Assembly: GCF_900585905.1 (NCBI RefSeq)
Contig: NZ_UTVH01000053.1
Span: 124,001 to 188,000 of the forward strand
Length of the DNA: 64,000 nucleotides
Direction: 5' to 3'
DNA from: Pseudomonas viridiflava
GTDB taxonomy: Bacteria > Pseudomonadota > Gammaproteobacteria > Pseudomonadales > Pseudomonadaceae
Position numbers and translations under genes: made by a program. Of the stretch, positions 9,083 to 17,741 are shown in pieces. Positions within the stretch are counted from its first letter, which is position 1, and each line of letters opens with the position of its first letter. The notes under the pieces are model-generated. The model had not been told where the DNA came from, made no database searches, and worked only from the letters and a program-made list of their open reading frames with translations.

Positions 9083-10426
9083 ATGCTGGAAAAAGTCCTG
9101 ATTGCCAACCGCGGCGAAATTGCCCTGCGTATCTTGCGTGCCTGTAAAGAGCTGGGCATCAAGACCGTCGCGGTACATTCCACGGCAGACCGCGAGCTGA
9201 TGCACCTGGGCCTGGCGGACGAAACCGTCTGCATCGGCCCGGCACCAGCCAACCTGTCTTACCTCAATATCCCGGCCATTATTTCGGCCGCAGAACTGAC
9301 CGGTGCCACCGCGATTCACCCTGGCTACGGCTTTCTGGCGGAAAACGCCGATTTTGCCGAGCAAGTGGAAAAGTCCGGCTTCGCCTTCATTGGCCCGAAA
9401 GCTGAAACCATCCGCCTGATGGGCGACAAGGTTTCTGCCAAAGACGCCATGAAACGCGCCAGCGTACCCACGGTTCCGGGTTCTGACGGCCCGCTGCCGG
9501 AAGACGAAGAGACGGCACTGCGCATCGGCCGCGAAGTCGGCTACCCGGTGATCATCAAGGCCGCTGGTGGCGGCGGTGGTCGCGGCATGCGCGTGGTACA
9601 CAAGGAAGAAGACCTGATCGAGGCGGCCAAGCAGACCCGCGCTGAAGCGGCTGCCTGGTTCAGCAACCCGATGGTCTACCTGGAAAAGTACCTGACCAAC
9701 CCGCGTCACGTTGAAGTTCAGGTCATTTCCGACGGTCAGGGTCATGCCATCCACCTGGGCGACCGTGACTGCTCGCTGCAACGCCGTCACCAGAAAGTGC
9801 TGGAAGAAGCTCCGGCCCCGTTCATCGATGAAGACGCACGCCAGGCGGTATTCGCCAGTTGCGTCAAGGCGTGCATCGACATCGGCTACCGCGGCGCCGG
9901 CACCTTCGAGTTCCTCTACGAGAATGGCAGCTTCTACTTCATCGAGATGAACACCCGGGTTCAGGTAGAGCACCCGGTGTCGGAAATGGTCACCGGTATC
10001 GACATCGTCAAGGAAATGCTCAGCATCGCTGCTGGCAACAAGCTGTCGTATACCCAGGAAGACGTGGTCATCACCGGTCATTCGCTGGAATGCCGGATCA
10101 ACGCCGAAGACCCGAAAACGTTCATCCCGAGCCCTGGCATGGTCAAGCATTTCCACGCCCCCGGTGGTAACGGCGTGCGGGTCGACTCGCACCTGTACAG
10201 CGGCTACAAGGTTCCGTCGAACTACGACTCACTGATCGGCAAGCTGATCACCTGGGGCGCGACCCGCGACGAAGCCATGGCGCGCATGCGCAATGCCCTG
10301 GATGAAATCGTGGTCGACGGGATCAAGACCAACATCCCGCTGCACCGTGATCTGACTCGCGATGAAGGCTTCTGCGAAGGCGGCGTCAACATCCACTACC
10401 TGGAACACAAGCTGGCCAATCAATAG
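9083..10426 (+). CDS. accC: Biotin carboxylase subunit of acetyl-CoA carboxylase
   Basis: A 447-residue ATP-grasp enzyme that carboxylates the biotin on AccB using ATP and bicarbonate. The order is the N-terminal [20 protein letters not shown] domain, the glycine-rich ATP loop [12 protein letters not shown], the catalytic [14 protein letters not shown] segment and the C-terminal biotin carboxylase domain. I chose the ATG at 9083 because GGGGAGAA lies just upstream and the length fits; a TTG at 9062 inside the accB stop region is in frame but unlikely. Confidence 0.98.
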   Translation: MLEKVLIANRGEIALRILRACKELGIKTVAVHSTADRELMHLGLADETVCIGPAPANLSYLNIPAIISAAELTGATAIHPGYGFLAENADFAEQVEKSGFAFIGPKAETIRLMGDKVSAKDAMKRASVPTVPGSDGPLPEDEETALRIGREVGYPVIIKAAGGGGGRGMRVVHKEEDLIEAAKQTRAEAAAWFSNPMVYLEKYLTNPRHVEVQVISDGQGHAIHLGDRDCSLQRRHQKVLEEAPAPFIDEDARQAVFASCVKACIDIGYRGAGTFEFLYENGSFYFIEMNTRVQVEHPVSEMVTGIDIVKEMLSIAAGNKLSYTQEDVVITGHSLECRINAEDPKTFIPSPGMVKHFHAPGGNGVRVDSHLYSGYKVPSNYDSLIGKLITWGATRDEAMARMRNALDEIVVDGIKTNIPLHRDLTRDEGFCEGGVNIHYLEHKLANQ

Positions 10427-10437
10427 GCCTGTCTGCG

Positions 10438-10476
10438 CAAACAACAAAGCCGCTTACACAGCGGCTTTGTTGTTTG
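10438..10476. terminator. Intrinsic terminator after accC
   Basis: Perfect 16 bp arms (10438-10453 and 10461-10476, CAAACAACAAAGCCGC and its complement) enclose a 7 nt loop, with the T-rich side of the stem at its 3' end. It lies 12 bp after the accC stop and 77 bp before prmA, so it likely ends the accBC transcript. Confidence 0.85.
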
Positions 10477-10553
10477 TGGTCCGGCGCAGTAAACTTGCGC
10501 GTTTTCCGCTGCACGCAAACTGCAGATCATTTTTCATTCATAGGTGCCCCGCC

Positions 10554-11432
10554 ATGCCATGGCTGCAAGTCCGTCTCGCCATCAGTCCAGAACAAGCCGA
10601 AACCTACGAAGACGCCCTGCTTGAAGTCGGCGCCGTATCGGTGACGTTCATGGACGCTGAAGATCAACCGATCTTCGAGCCGGAACTCAACACCACGCCA
10701 CTGTGGTCGCACACCCATCTGCTGGCGCTGTTCGAAGCCGACACCGATGCCGAGCACGTGCTGGCGCACCTGCGTCTGCTGACCGGCGCCGAGTTGCCGG
10801 AGCATATGAGCGAGGTCATCGAAGATCAGGACTGGGAACGCAGCTGGATGGACAACTTCCAGCCAATGCGTTTCGGTCAGCGCCTGTGGATTGTGCCGAG
10901 CTGGCATGCCGCGCCTGAGCCCGAGGCGGTCAACCTGCTGCTCGATCCGGGCCTTGCGTTTGGCACCGGTACCCACCCCACCACCGCCCTGTGCCTGGAA
11001 TGGCTGGATGGTCAGGCCCTGGAGGGCTGCGACCTGCTGGATTTCGGCTGTGGTTCGGGCATTCTCGCCATCGCCGCCCTGCTGCTGGGCGCGCGCCAGG
11101 CGGTGGGCACTGACATCGACGTGCAGGCGCTTGAAGCTTCACGTGACAATGCCGGGCGCAATCAGATTGCGCCTGAGCGTTTCGAGCTGTACCTGCCGCA
11201 AGACATGCCCGCACAGCAAGCCGATGTGCTGGTGGCCAACATTCTGGCCGGCCCATTGGTGGCGCTGGCCCCGCAGCTGGCCACGCTGGTCAAATCCGGT
11301 GGTCGTCTGGCGCTGTCAGGCATCCTCGCCGAACAGGGCGACGAAGTGGCTGCCGCCTACGCCGATGCCTTCGATCTGGATCCGATTGCCAGCCGTGACG
11401 GCTGGGTTCGCATCACTGGCCGTCGCCGTTAA
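10554..11432 (+). CDS. prmA: Ribosomal protein L11 methyltransferase
   Basis: A 292-residue SAM-dependent methyltransferase that trimethylates ribosomal protein L11. The N-terminal substrate-recognition domain starts [16 protein letters not shown] and the catalytic domain carries the SAM loop [15 protein letters not shown] and the NILAGPL motif. The frame stays open 192 bp further upstream, across the terminator region, but the ATG at 10554 gives the exact family length and start. Confidence 0.97.
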   Translation: MPWLQVRLAISPEQAETYEDALLEVGAVSVTFMDAEDQPIFEPELNTTPLWSHTHLLALFEADTDAEHVLAHLRLLTGAELPEHMSEVIEDQDWERSWMDNFQPMRFGQRLWIVPSWHAAPEPEAVNLLLDPGLAFGTGTHPTTALCLEWLDGQALEGCDLLDFGCGSGILAIAALLLGARQAVGTDIDVQALEASRDNAGRNQIAPERFELYLPQDMPAQQADVLVANILAGPLVALAPQLATLVKSGGRLALSGILAEQGDEVAAAYADAFDLDPIASRDGWVRITGRRR

Positions 11433-11456
11433 TCGCCGCACCCATCGGATAGTCGC

Positions 11457-12743
11457 ATGACCGACAGTTTCGTCACACAGTGCCCGCACTGCCAGACCAG
11501 TTTCCGCGTCAGCCACGCTCAGTTGAGCGTGGCCCGTGGTGCCGTGCGCTGCGGGTCCTGCCTGCAGGTATTCAACGCCGCCCGGCAATTACTGGAACAG
11601 CGCAGCAATCAGTCGCCAGCCGTACTGCCGATGGCCAGCGACAGCGAACCTTCTTCATCAGGGTTGCCTTCAGACGCGCTGCCCGCACCGACTCCGACCC
11701 AGACGCCCCGGCCAGCCGAGCGCTGGGGCAGCCACGCGATGGACCTGGACCACCTTGATCTGGACGAAGAACTGGCACGCCTCGAACAACGCGATGCCGG
11801 ACGCCCGCAAACACCAGGCCGGGAAATCCGCGACCCTGATTCCAGCCTGCAGGCCCGACGCGACGACGCCCGTGCCGAAGGTGATGAGTGGGTCGACAGC
11901 CTGCACAACGACGACGTCGACAGATTGCCCGAGGTGCAGGCGCAGGTCATTGATCGTCGCGATGACCGTGAACCTGAACCGGAGCATCAGCCTGAAAATG
12001 GCCGCACCGAGCCTTCGTTTTCAAGCAGTGCGGCCGTTGACGACGAACCCACGGCGCCTGATCCAGGCCCGCGCAAGATCGCAAGCACTGACCGGGCACA
12101 GCGTTTCTCCGCCGTGGATGAGCTCGATGACGAGGACACCGACGAGCCGCTGCAAGACCCGCGCGGGAAGCGTCAGCGTGCCGAACCGGCCGTGCGTGAT
12201 CAGGCGCTGCTGGACCTGACCGACGACCCCTTGCGTCTTGACTGGCAGCCGGCAAAACCGCGCACCGGGCGCAAGCTGCTCTGGACCCTGCTGGCCATGC
12301 TCGCCCTGCTCGGGCTGGCGGGCCAGTATGTGTGGTATCACTTCGATGAACTCGCCCGGCAGGATCAGTATCGGCCGTGGTTCCAGTCGATCTGCCCGCA
12401 AATCAACTGCAAAGTGCCTTCCAAGGTCGATATCAAACAGCTCAAGAGCAGCAATCTGGTGGTGCGCAGCCATCCCGAGTTCAAAGGCGCGCTGGTGGTG
12501 GACGCGATCATCTACAACCGTGCGCCCTTCTCGCAACCGTTCCCCCTGCTGGAATTGCGCTTCGCCGACCCCAGCGGTCAGCTGATCGCCAGCCGTCGCT
12601 TCAAACCGGGTGAATACCTGAGTGGCGAAATCGCCGGCAAGGAAGAAATGCCGCCGCAAACGCCGATCCATATCGCGCTGGATATTCTTGATCCTGGCGC
12701 CAAGGCCGTGAATTACAGCCTGAGCTTCCGCTCACCCGAATAA
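11457..12743 (+). CDS. DUF3426 zinc-ribbon membrane protein
   Basis: A 428-residue protein with an N-terminal MJ0042-type zinc ribbon (C9, C12, C32, C35), a long acidic, Pro/Asp/Glu-rich disordered region (about 50-270), one transmembrane helix (KLLWTLLAMLALLGLAGQYV, about 273-293) and a C-terminal DUF3426 domain that should face the periplasm (QLKSSNLVVRSHPE, FPLLELRFAD). Function is unknown; it is conserved in Pseudomonas between prmA and dusB. The gene starts 24 bp after prmA and is probably co-transcribed with it. Confidence 0.88.
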   Translation: MTDSFVTQCPHCQTSFRVSHAQLSVARGAVRCGSCLQVFNAARQLLEQRSNQSPAVLPMASDSEPSSSGLPSDALPAPTPTQTPRPAERWGSHAMDLDHLDLDEELARLEQRDAGRPQTPGREIRDPDSSLQARRDDARAEGDEWVDSLHNDDVDRLPEVQAQVIDRRDDREPEPEHQPENGRTEPSFSSSAAVDDEPTAPDPGPRKIASTDRAQRFSAVDELDDEDTDEPLQDPRGKRQRAEPAVRDQALLDLTDDPLRLDWQPAKPRTGRKLLWTLLAMLALLGLAGQYVWYHFDELARQDQYRPWFQSICPQINCKVPSKVDIKQLKSSNLVVRSHPEFKGALVVDAIIYNRAPFSQPFPLLELRFADPSGQLIASRRFKPGEYLSGEIAGKEEMPPQTPIHIALDILDPGAKAVNYSLSFRSPE

Positions 12744-13055
12744 GCGCAACGGCGCGCGCGAACGGCGTACAGACCCGCCGCTGATCGGCGACATTGGTCA
12801 GCGGCAGGCACCGATGACCTCTTAACGCGGCGCAACGGACTGCCAAAGCAGCCCCAAACGGGCAACAACTGTTCAGAATTTACCCAATTCAGCCTTTATC
12901 CGGTCATCCAGAGCGGGTATCATGCCCACCCTTTTTCCTACTCCGGATTCGCTCTGAAAAGGCGCGCAAGCACTTGGCAGACCGGACCCGGGCAGACCAT
13001 GACTACAATCCATCGGCATGGTCTGCGATGATTCGGCCCCACAACAGGCACACCT
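12744..13055. other. 312 bp gap between the DUF3426 gene and dusB
   Basis: This stretch has no credible gene. A stem GCCGCTGATC/GGTCAGCGGC (12778-12787 and 12796-12805) with one G-T type mismatch may help end the upstream transcript, although no T-tract follows. A weak promoter-like pair, TTTATC at 12895 and TATCAT at 12918 with 17 bp spacing, could drive dusB-fis. Two short GC-rich tracts flank these; nothing else is evident. Confidence 0.45.
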
Positions 13056-14069
13056 ATGTCGGCGGTACGCATCGGCCCGTATACATTACAGAACGGCTTG
13101 GTTCTCGCTCCCATGGCGGGCGTCACTGATCAGCCTTTCCGTCAGCTCTGCCGCCAAATGGGCGCAGGCCTGGTGGTGTCGGAGATGGTCACCAGTGACA
13201 TGAGCCTGTGGAACAGCCGCAAGTCGCGTCTGCGCATGATCCATGAAGGTGATCCCGAGCCGCGCTCGGTGCAGATCGCCGGAGGGGATCCGCAGATGCT
13301 TGCCGATGCTGCGCGCGCCAACGTCGAACTGGGCGCCCAGATCATCGACATCAACATGGGTTGCCCGGCCAAGAAAGTTTGCAACAAGGCAGCCGGGTCG
13401 GCGCTGCTCAAGGATGAACAGCTGGTGAGCGAGATCCTGCGGGCCGTGGTGGCCGCAGTCGATGTGCCGGTCACCCTGAAGATCCGCACCGGTTGGGACC
13501 GGGCGAACAAGAACGGCCTGACTGTGGCGAAGATCGCCGAACAGGCCGGAATTCAGGCGCTTGCTGTGCATGGCCGCACGCGTGCGGACCTGTACACCGG
13601 CGAGGCCGAGTACGACACCATTGCCGAGATCAAACAGGCGATTTCGATTCCGGTGTTCGCCAATGGCGATATAGATTCGCCGGAAAAAGCCCGGCAGGTG
13701 CTGCACGCCACCGGCGCTGACGGGTTGTTGATTGGCAGGGCGGCCCAGGGGCGCCCGTGGATTTTTCGCGAGATAGAACACTACCTGCGCACCGGCCAGT
13801 TGTTGCCAGCGCTGCAGTTGAGTGAAGTGGAACGCATTCTGCTAGAGCATCTGGCGGCGCTTCACCTTTTCTACGGCGATGTGCTGGGTGTGCGTATCGC
13901 ACGCAAGCATGTTGGCTGGTATCTCGCGACCTTGCCGGGCGCCAGGGAGTTTCGCGCCCACTTCAATCGTTTGCAAGATACGGAAGCACAGTGCGCCAAC
14001 GTTCGCGAGTTCTTCAGCGAACGCTACAAAAGCCCGAAAACAGGGCAAGAAGAAGAGGTGGCCGCATGA
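13056..14069 (+). CDS. dusB: tRNA-dihydrouridine synthase B
   Basis: A 337-residue FMN flavoenzyme that reduces uridine to dihydrouridine in the tRNA D-loop. It shows the [15 protein letters not shown] start, the catalytic cysteine in [12 protein letters not shown], and FMN-binding [19 protein letters not shown]. It overlaps the fis start by ATGA, the conserved dusB-fis arrangement of gamma-proteobacteria. Confidence 0.97.
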   Translation: MSAVRIGPYTLQNGLVLAPMAGVTDQPFRQLCRQMGAGLVVSEMVTSDMSLWNSRKSRLRMIHEGDPEPRSVQIAGGDPQMLADAARANVELGAQIIDINMGCPAKKVCNKAAGSALLKDEQLVSEILRAVVAAVDVPVTLKIRTGWDRANKNGLTVAKIAEQAGIQALAVHGRTRADLYTGEAEYDTIAEIKQAISIPVFANGDIDSPEKARQVLHATGADGLLIGRAAQGRPWIFREIEHYLRTGQLLPALQLSEVERILLEHLAALHLFYGDVLGVRIARKHVGWYLATLPGAREFRAHFNRLQDTEAQCANVREFFSERYKSPKTGQEEEVAA

Positions 14070-14386
14070 CGATGATGACTGAGACTTTAGTGAGTGGAAC
14101 GACACCCGTGAGCGACAACGTCAATTTGAAACAGCACCTCAACACGCCAAGCGAAGAGGGCCAGACCCTGCGCGGCAACGTTGAGAAGGCGCTGCACAAT
14201 TATTTCGCCCACCTCGAAGGTGCAGCCGTCACTGACGTGTACAACCTGGTGTTGTCGGAAGTCGAGGCGCCTCTGCTCGAATGCGTGATGAACTACGTCA
14301 AGGGCAACCAGACCAAGGCGTCCGAGCTGCTGGGCCTCAATCGCGGCACCCTGCGCAAGAAACTCAAGCAGTATGACCTGCTTTAA
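14066..14386 (+). CDS. fis: Nucleoid-associated DNA-binding protein Fis
   Basis: A 106-residue homodimeric DNA-bending protein that shapes the nucleoid and activates rRNA and other promoters. The C-terminal helix-turn-helix is [20 protein letters not shown] followed by [12 protein letters not shown]. The start [11 protein letters not shown] matches Pseudomonas Fis; the ATG at 14066 overlaps the dusB stop by four bases, so translation is probably coupled. The frame is open further upstream inside dusB but that has no family match. Confidence 0.97.
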   Translation: MTMMTETLVSGTTPVSDNVNLKQHLNTPSEEGQTLRGNVEKALHNYFAHLEGAAVTDVYNLVLSEVEAPLLECVMNYVKGNQTKASELLGLNRGTLRKKLKQYDLL

Positions 14387-14397
14387 GCATTCCAAAT

Positions 14398-14431
14398 AAA
14401 AGAGGCGACCTTCAGCGAGGTCGCCTTTTTT
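14398..14431 (+). terminator. Intrinsic terminator after fis
   Basis: AGGCGACCT (14403-14411) pairs with AGGTCGCCT (14418-14426) around a TCAGCG loop and is followed by a run of T. It ends the dusB-fis transcript 12 bp after the stop. Confidence 0.9.
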
Positions 14432-14468
14432 GCTGAATCCATTTGCTTTTGCCTTGATGGAAATTGAG

Positions 14469-16076
14469 ATGACCGACCAGACTACCCGCCTGCCGATTCG
14501 CCGCGCCTTGATCAGTGTCTCCGACAAGACCGGCATCCTTGAATTTGCCCGTGAACTGGAAGCCCTTGGCGTTGAAATCCTGTCCACTGGTGGCACCTTC
14601 AAGCTGCTGCAGGACAATGGTGTCGCCGCCGTGGAGGTCGCTGACTACACCGGCTTCGCGGAAATGATGGATGGCCGGGTGAAAACCCTGCACCCGAAAA
14701 TCCACGGCGGCATTCTCGGTCGTCGTGGCATCGACGACGCCATCATGAGCGAACACGGCATCAAGCCGATCGATCTGGTGGCGGTCAATCTCTACCCGTT
14801 CCAGGCCACGGTGGCCAAGCCGGGTTGCGACCTGCCGACTGCGATCGAAAACATCGACATCGGCGGCCCGACCATGGTCCGATCGGCGGCGAAAAACCAC
14901 AAGGATGTGGCTATCGTGGTCAACGCCAGCGACTACGATCAAGTGCTGCAAAGCCTCAAGGCGGGTGGCCTGACCTACGCCCAGCGTTTCGACCTGATGC
15001 TCAAGGCGTTCGAGCACACCGCCGCCTACGACGGAATGATTGCCAACTACCTGGGCACCATTGACCACCAGGCGCAGACCCTGACCACCGAAGGCCGAAG
15101 CGAATTCCCGCGCACCTTCAACAGCCAGTTCATCAAGGCCCAGGAAATGCGCTACGGCGAGAACCCGCACCAGAGCGCGGCGTTCTATGTCGAAGCCAAC
15201 CCGGCCGAAATCGGCATCGCCACCACCACTCAGCTGCAAGGCAAGGAACTGTCGTTCAATAACGTGGCCGACACCGACGCGGCGCTGGAATGCGTGAAGA
15301 GCTTCGTCAAACCAGCCTGCGTCATCGTCAAACACGCCAACCCGTGCGGCGTTGCGGTTGCGCTGGATGAAGAAGGCGGTATTCGCAAGGCTTATGAACT
15401 GGCCTATGCCACTGACGCAGAATCCGCTTTCGGCGGGATCATTGCCTTCAACCGTGAACTGGATGCCGACACCGCCAAGGCGATTGTCGAGCGTCAGTTT
15501 GTCGAGGTGATCATTGCCCCGAGTGTCAGCGCCGAAGCCCAGGCCATCGTTGCCGCCAAGGCCAATGTCCGCCTGCTCAGCACTGGCCAGTGGGCTGCCG
15601 AACGCGGCGCGGCGTGGGACTACAAGCGGGTCAATGGCGGGCTGCTGGTGCAGAGCCGCGATACCGGCATGATTGGCGCCGATGATCTGAAGATCGTTAC
15701 CCAACGCGCACCCAGCGAGCAGGAAATTCACGACCTGATCTTCGCCTGGAAAGTCGCCAAGTACGTCAAATCCAACGCCATCGTCTACGCACGCAACCGC
15801 CAGACCATTGGCGTCGGCGCCGGCCAGATGAGCCGGGTAAACTCGGCGCGCATTGCCGCCATCAAGGCTGAACACGCCGGGTTGCAGGTTCAGGGCGCCG
15901 TCATGGCATCCGACGCATTCTTCCCGTTCCGCGACGGCATCGACAACGCGGCCAAGGTCGGCATCACGGCTGTCATCCAGCCAGGTGGCTCGATGCGTGA
16001 CAGTGAAGTGATTGCAGCAGCGGACGAAGCCGGTATCGCCATGGTGTTCACCGGAATGCGGCATTTCCGTCACTAA
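14469..16076 (+). CDS. purH: Bifunctional AICAR transformylase / IMP cyclohydrolase
   Basis: A 535-residue enzyme doing the last two steps of IMP synthesis. The N-terminal IMP cyclohydrolase (MGS-like) domain has [14 protein letters not shown] and the STGGT motif; the C-terminal AICAR transformylase domain has the formyl-transfer KHANPCGVA motif and ends with the typical GMRHFRH. The ATG at 14469 matches the family start ([16 protein letters not shown]); an upstream ATG at 14430 sits just after the fis terminator and is unlikely. Confidence 0.97.
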   Translation: MTDQTTRLPIRRALISVSDKTGILEFARELEALGVEILSTGGTFKLLQDNGVAAVEVADYTGFAEMMDGRVKTLHPKIHGGILGRRGIDDAIMSEHGIKPIDLVAVNLYPFQATVAKPGCDLPTAIENIDIGGPTMVRSAAKNHKDVAIVVNASDYDQVLQSLKAGGLTYAQRFDLMLKAFEHTAAYDGMIANYLGTIDHQAQTLTTEGRSEFPRTFNSQFIKAQEMRYGENPHQSAAFYVEANPAEIGIATTTQLQGKELSFNNVADTDAALECVKSFVKPACVIVKHANPCGVAVALDEEGGIRKAYELAYATDAESAFGGIIAFNRELDADTAKAIVERQFVEVIIAPSVSAEAQAIVAAKANVRLLSTGQWAAERGAAWDYKRVNGGLLVQSRDTGMIGADDLKIVTQRAPSEQEIHDLIFAWKVAKYVKSNAIVYARNRQTIGVGAGQMSRVNSARIAAIKAEHAGLQVQGAVMASDAFFPFRDGIDNAAKVGITAVIQPGGSMRDSEVIAAADEAGIAMVFTGMRHFRH

Positions 16077-16128
16077 CAGCACCGCTCCATAAAATGGGCA
16101 TCTGCGGTTTTGGGGGTGCACCGCATAC

Positions 16129-16233
16129 CTGTAGGAGCGACCGGGGTGGCGATCCACCTTGTTCGCGAAGGGCCAGCTCAGGCAATACATGAACAACTGA
16201 AATATCGCCTCGCCAACAAGTTGGCTCCTACAG
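16129..16233. repeat. REP-type palindrome (CTGTAGGAGCGACCGGGGTGG family)
   Basis: CTGTAGGAGCGACC...GGCTCCTACAG arms enclose TTGTTCGCGAA and CGCCAACAAGTTGG. Nearly the same sequence occurs at 36663-36758, and diverged relatives at 42120-42370. It fills the purH-purD gap and may stabilise or end the purH transcript. Confidence 0.8.
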
Positions 16234-16286
16234 GTAGTGGTTGGCAGCACCACACATAGAATTCAGCGTCATCGAGGTTTTTTGAA

Positions 16287-17582
16287 ATGAACGTATTGAT
16301 CATTGGCAGTGGTGGCCGCGAGCACGCGCTGGCATGGAAAGTCGCCCAGGACCCGCGTATCGAGAAGGTATTTGTCGCGCCGGGCAACGCAGGTACGGCC
16401 ATCGAAGCCAAGTGTGAGAACGTCGCCATCGACGTGCTGGCCCTTGAGCAACTGGCCGATTTTGCCGAACAGAATGTGTCGCTGACCATCGTCGGCCCGG
16501 AAGTACCCTTGGTGGCCGGCGTCGTCGATCTGTTTCGCAGCCGTGGCCTGGACTGCTTTGGCCCTACCGCTGGCGCTGCGCAGCTGGAAGGCTCCAAGGC
16601 CTTCACCAAGGATTTCCTGGCGCGCCACAAGATCCCGACCGCCGACTACCAGAACTTCACTGAAATCGAGCCCGCGCTGGCCTACCTGCGTGAGAAGGGT
16701 GCTCCTATCGTGATCAAGGCAGATGGCCTGGCGGCGGGCAAAGGCGTCATCGTGGCGATGACCCTGGGCGAAGCCGAGGACGCCGTACGTGACATGCTCG
16801 CTGGTAACGCGTTCGGCGATGCCGGTTCGCGGGTGGTCATCGAAGAGTTTCTCGATGGCGAAGAAGCCAGCTTCATCGTCATGGTCGATGGCAAGAACGT
16901 GTTGCCCATGGCCACCAGCCAGGACCACAAACGTGTCGGCGACGGCGACAGCGGCCCCAACACTGGCGGCATGGGTGCCTACTCCCCTGCCCCGGTGGTG
17001 ACCGCCGACGTTCATCAGCGGGTGATGGACCTGGTCATCTGGCCAACCGTGCGCGGCATGGCCGAGGAAGGCAACGTCTACACCGGCTTTCTCTATGCCG
17101 GGCTGATGATCGACAAGGCGGGCAACCCCAAGGTGATCGAATTCAACTGCCGCTTTGGCGATCCGGAAACCCAGCCGGTGATGCTGCGTCTGCAATCGAG
17201 TCTGGTCCTGCTGGTGGAAGCTGCACTGGCTCAGGCACTCGACAAGATCGAAGCGCAATGGGATCCGCGTCCGAGCCTGGGCATCGTGCTGGCCGCTGGC
17301 GGCTACCCGGCCGACTACGCCAAAGGCGCCGTGATCACGGGCCTGGACGATGCTGCGCAACTGTCCGGCAAAGTGTTTCATGCCGGCACCGCACTGCACG
17401 CAGGTCAAGTGGTGACCAGTGGCGGTCGCGTGCTGTGTGCAACAGCTTTGGGCGAAACGGTGGGCGATGCGCAAAAACAGGCCTATGCTCTGGCGTCAAA
17501 GATCAAATGGGAAGACAGTTTCTACCGCAGCGACATTGGCTATCGCGCCATTGCCCGCGAGCGTGGCCAGGACCCGGCGTAA
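16287..17582 (+). CDS. purD: Phosphoribosylamine-glycine ligase
   Basis: A 431-residue ATP-grasp ligase that joins glycine to phosphoribosylamine in purine synthesis. It begins MNVLIIGSGGREHALAWK, has IVGPEVPLVAG, the ATP-grasp loop IKADGLAAGKGV, the HKRVGDGDSGPNTGGMGAYSP signature (residue run split here by function) and the metal-binding EFNCRFGDPETQ. The purH-purD order with a REP gap, followed by retS, matches PAO1 PA4854-PA4856. Confidence 0.97.
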   Translation: MNVLIIGSGGREHALAWKVAQDPRIEKVFVAPGNAGTAIEAKCENVAIDVLALEQLADFAEQNVSLTIVGPEVPLVAGVVDLFRSRGLDCFGPTAGAAQLEGSKAFTKDFLARHKIPTADYQNFTEIEPALAYLREKGAPIVIKADGLAAGKGVIVAMTLGEAEDAVRDMLAGNAFGDAGSRVVIEEFLDGEEASFIVMVDGKNVLPMATSQDHKRVGDGDSGPNTGGMGAYSPAPVVTADVHQRVMDLVIWPTVRGMAEEGNVYTGFLYAGLMIDKAGNPKVIEFNCRFGDPETQPVMLRLQSSLVLLVEAALAQALDKIEAQWDPRPSLGIVLAAGGYPADYAKGAVITGLDDAAQLSGKVFHAGTALHAGQVVTSGGRVLCATALGETVGDAQKQAYALASKIKWEDSFYRSDIGYRAIARERGQDPA

Positions 17583-17741
17583 GCCATCGGCCAGCCCTTT
17601 GATCCGGCAACGCAAGCCGCGGCCCGCTCTGGCGCCGCGGCGGGTCCGCTTGAGGAGGTGGTCGCCATCCGCAGTTTTGTCCGACTACACGCGACGGTAA
17701 AGACAGGGTTATCAGGTAATCATCTAGGAAGGGATTTCGCC

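Noticed and set aside
14412..16253. A 613-codon minus-strand frame opposite purH
   Set aside because: It covers the exact extent of purH and runs into a REP element; composition is that of a shadow frame.
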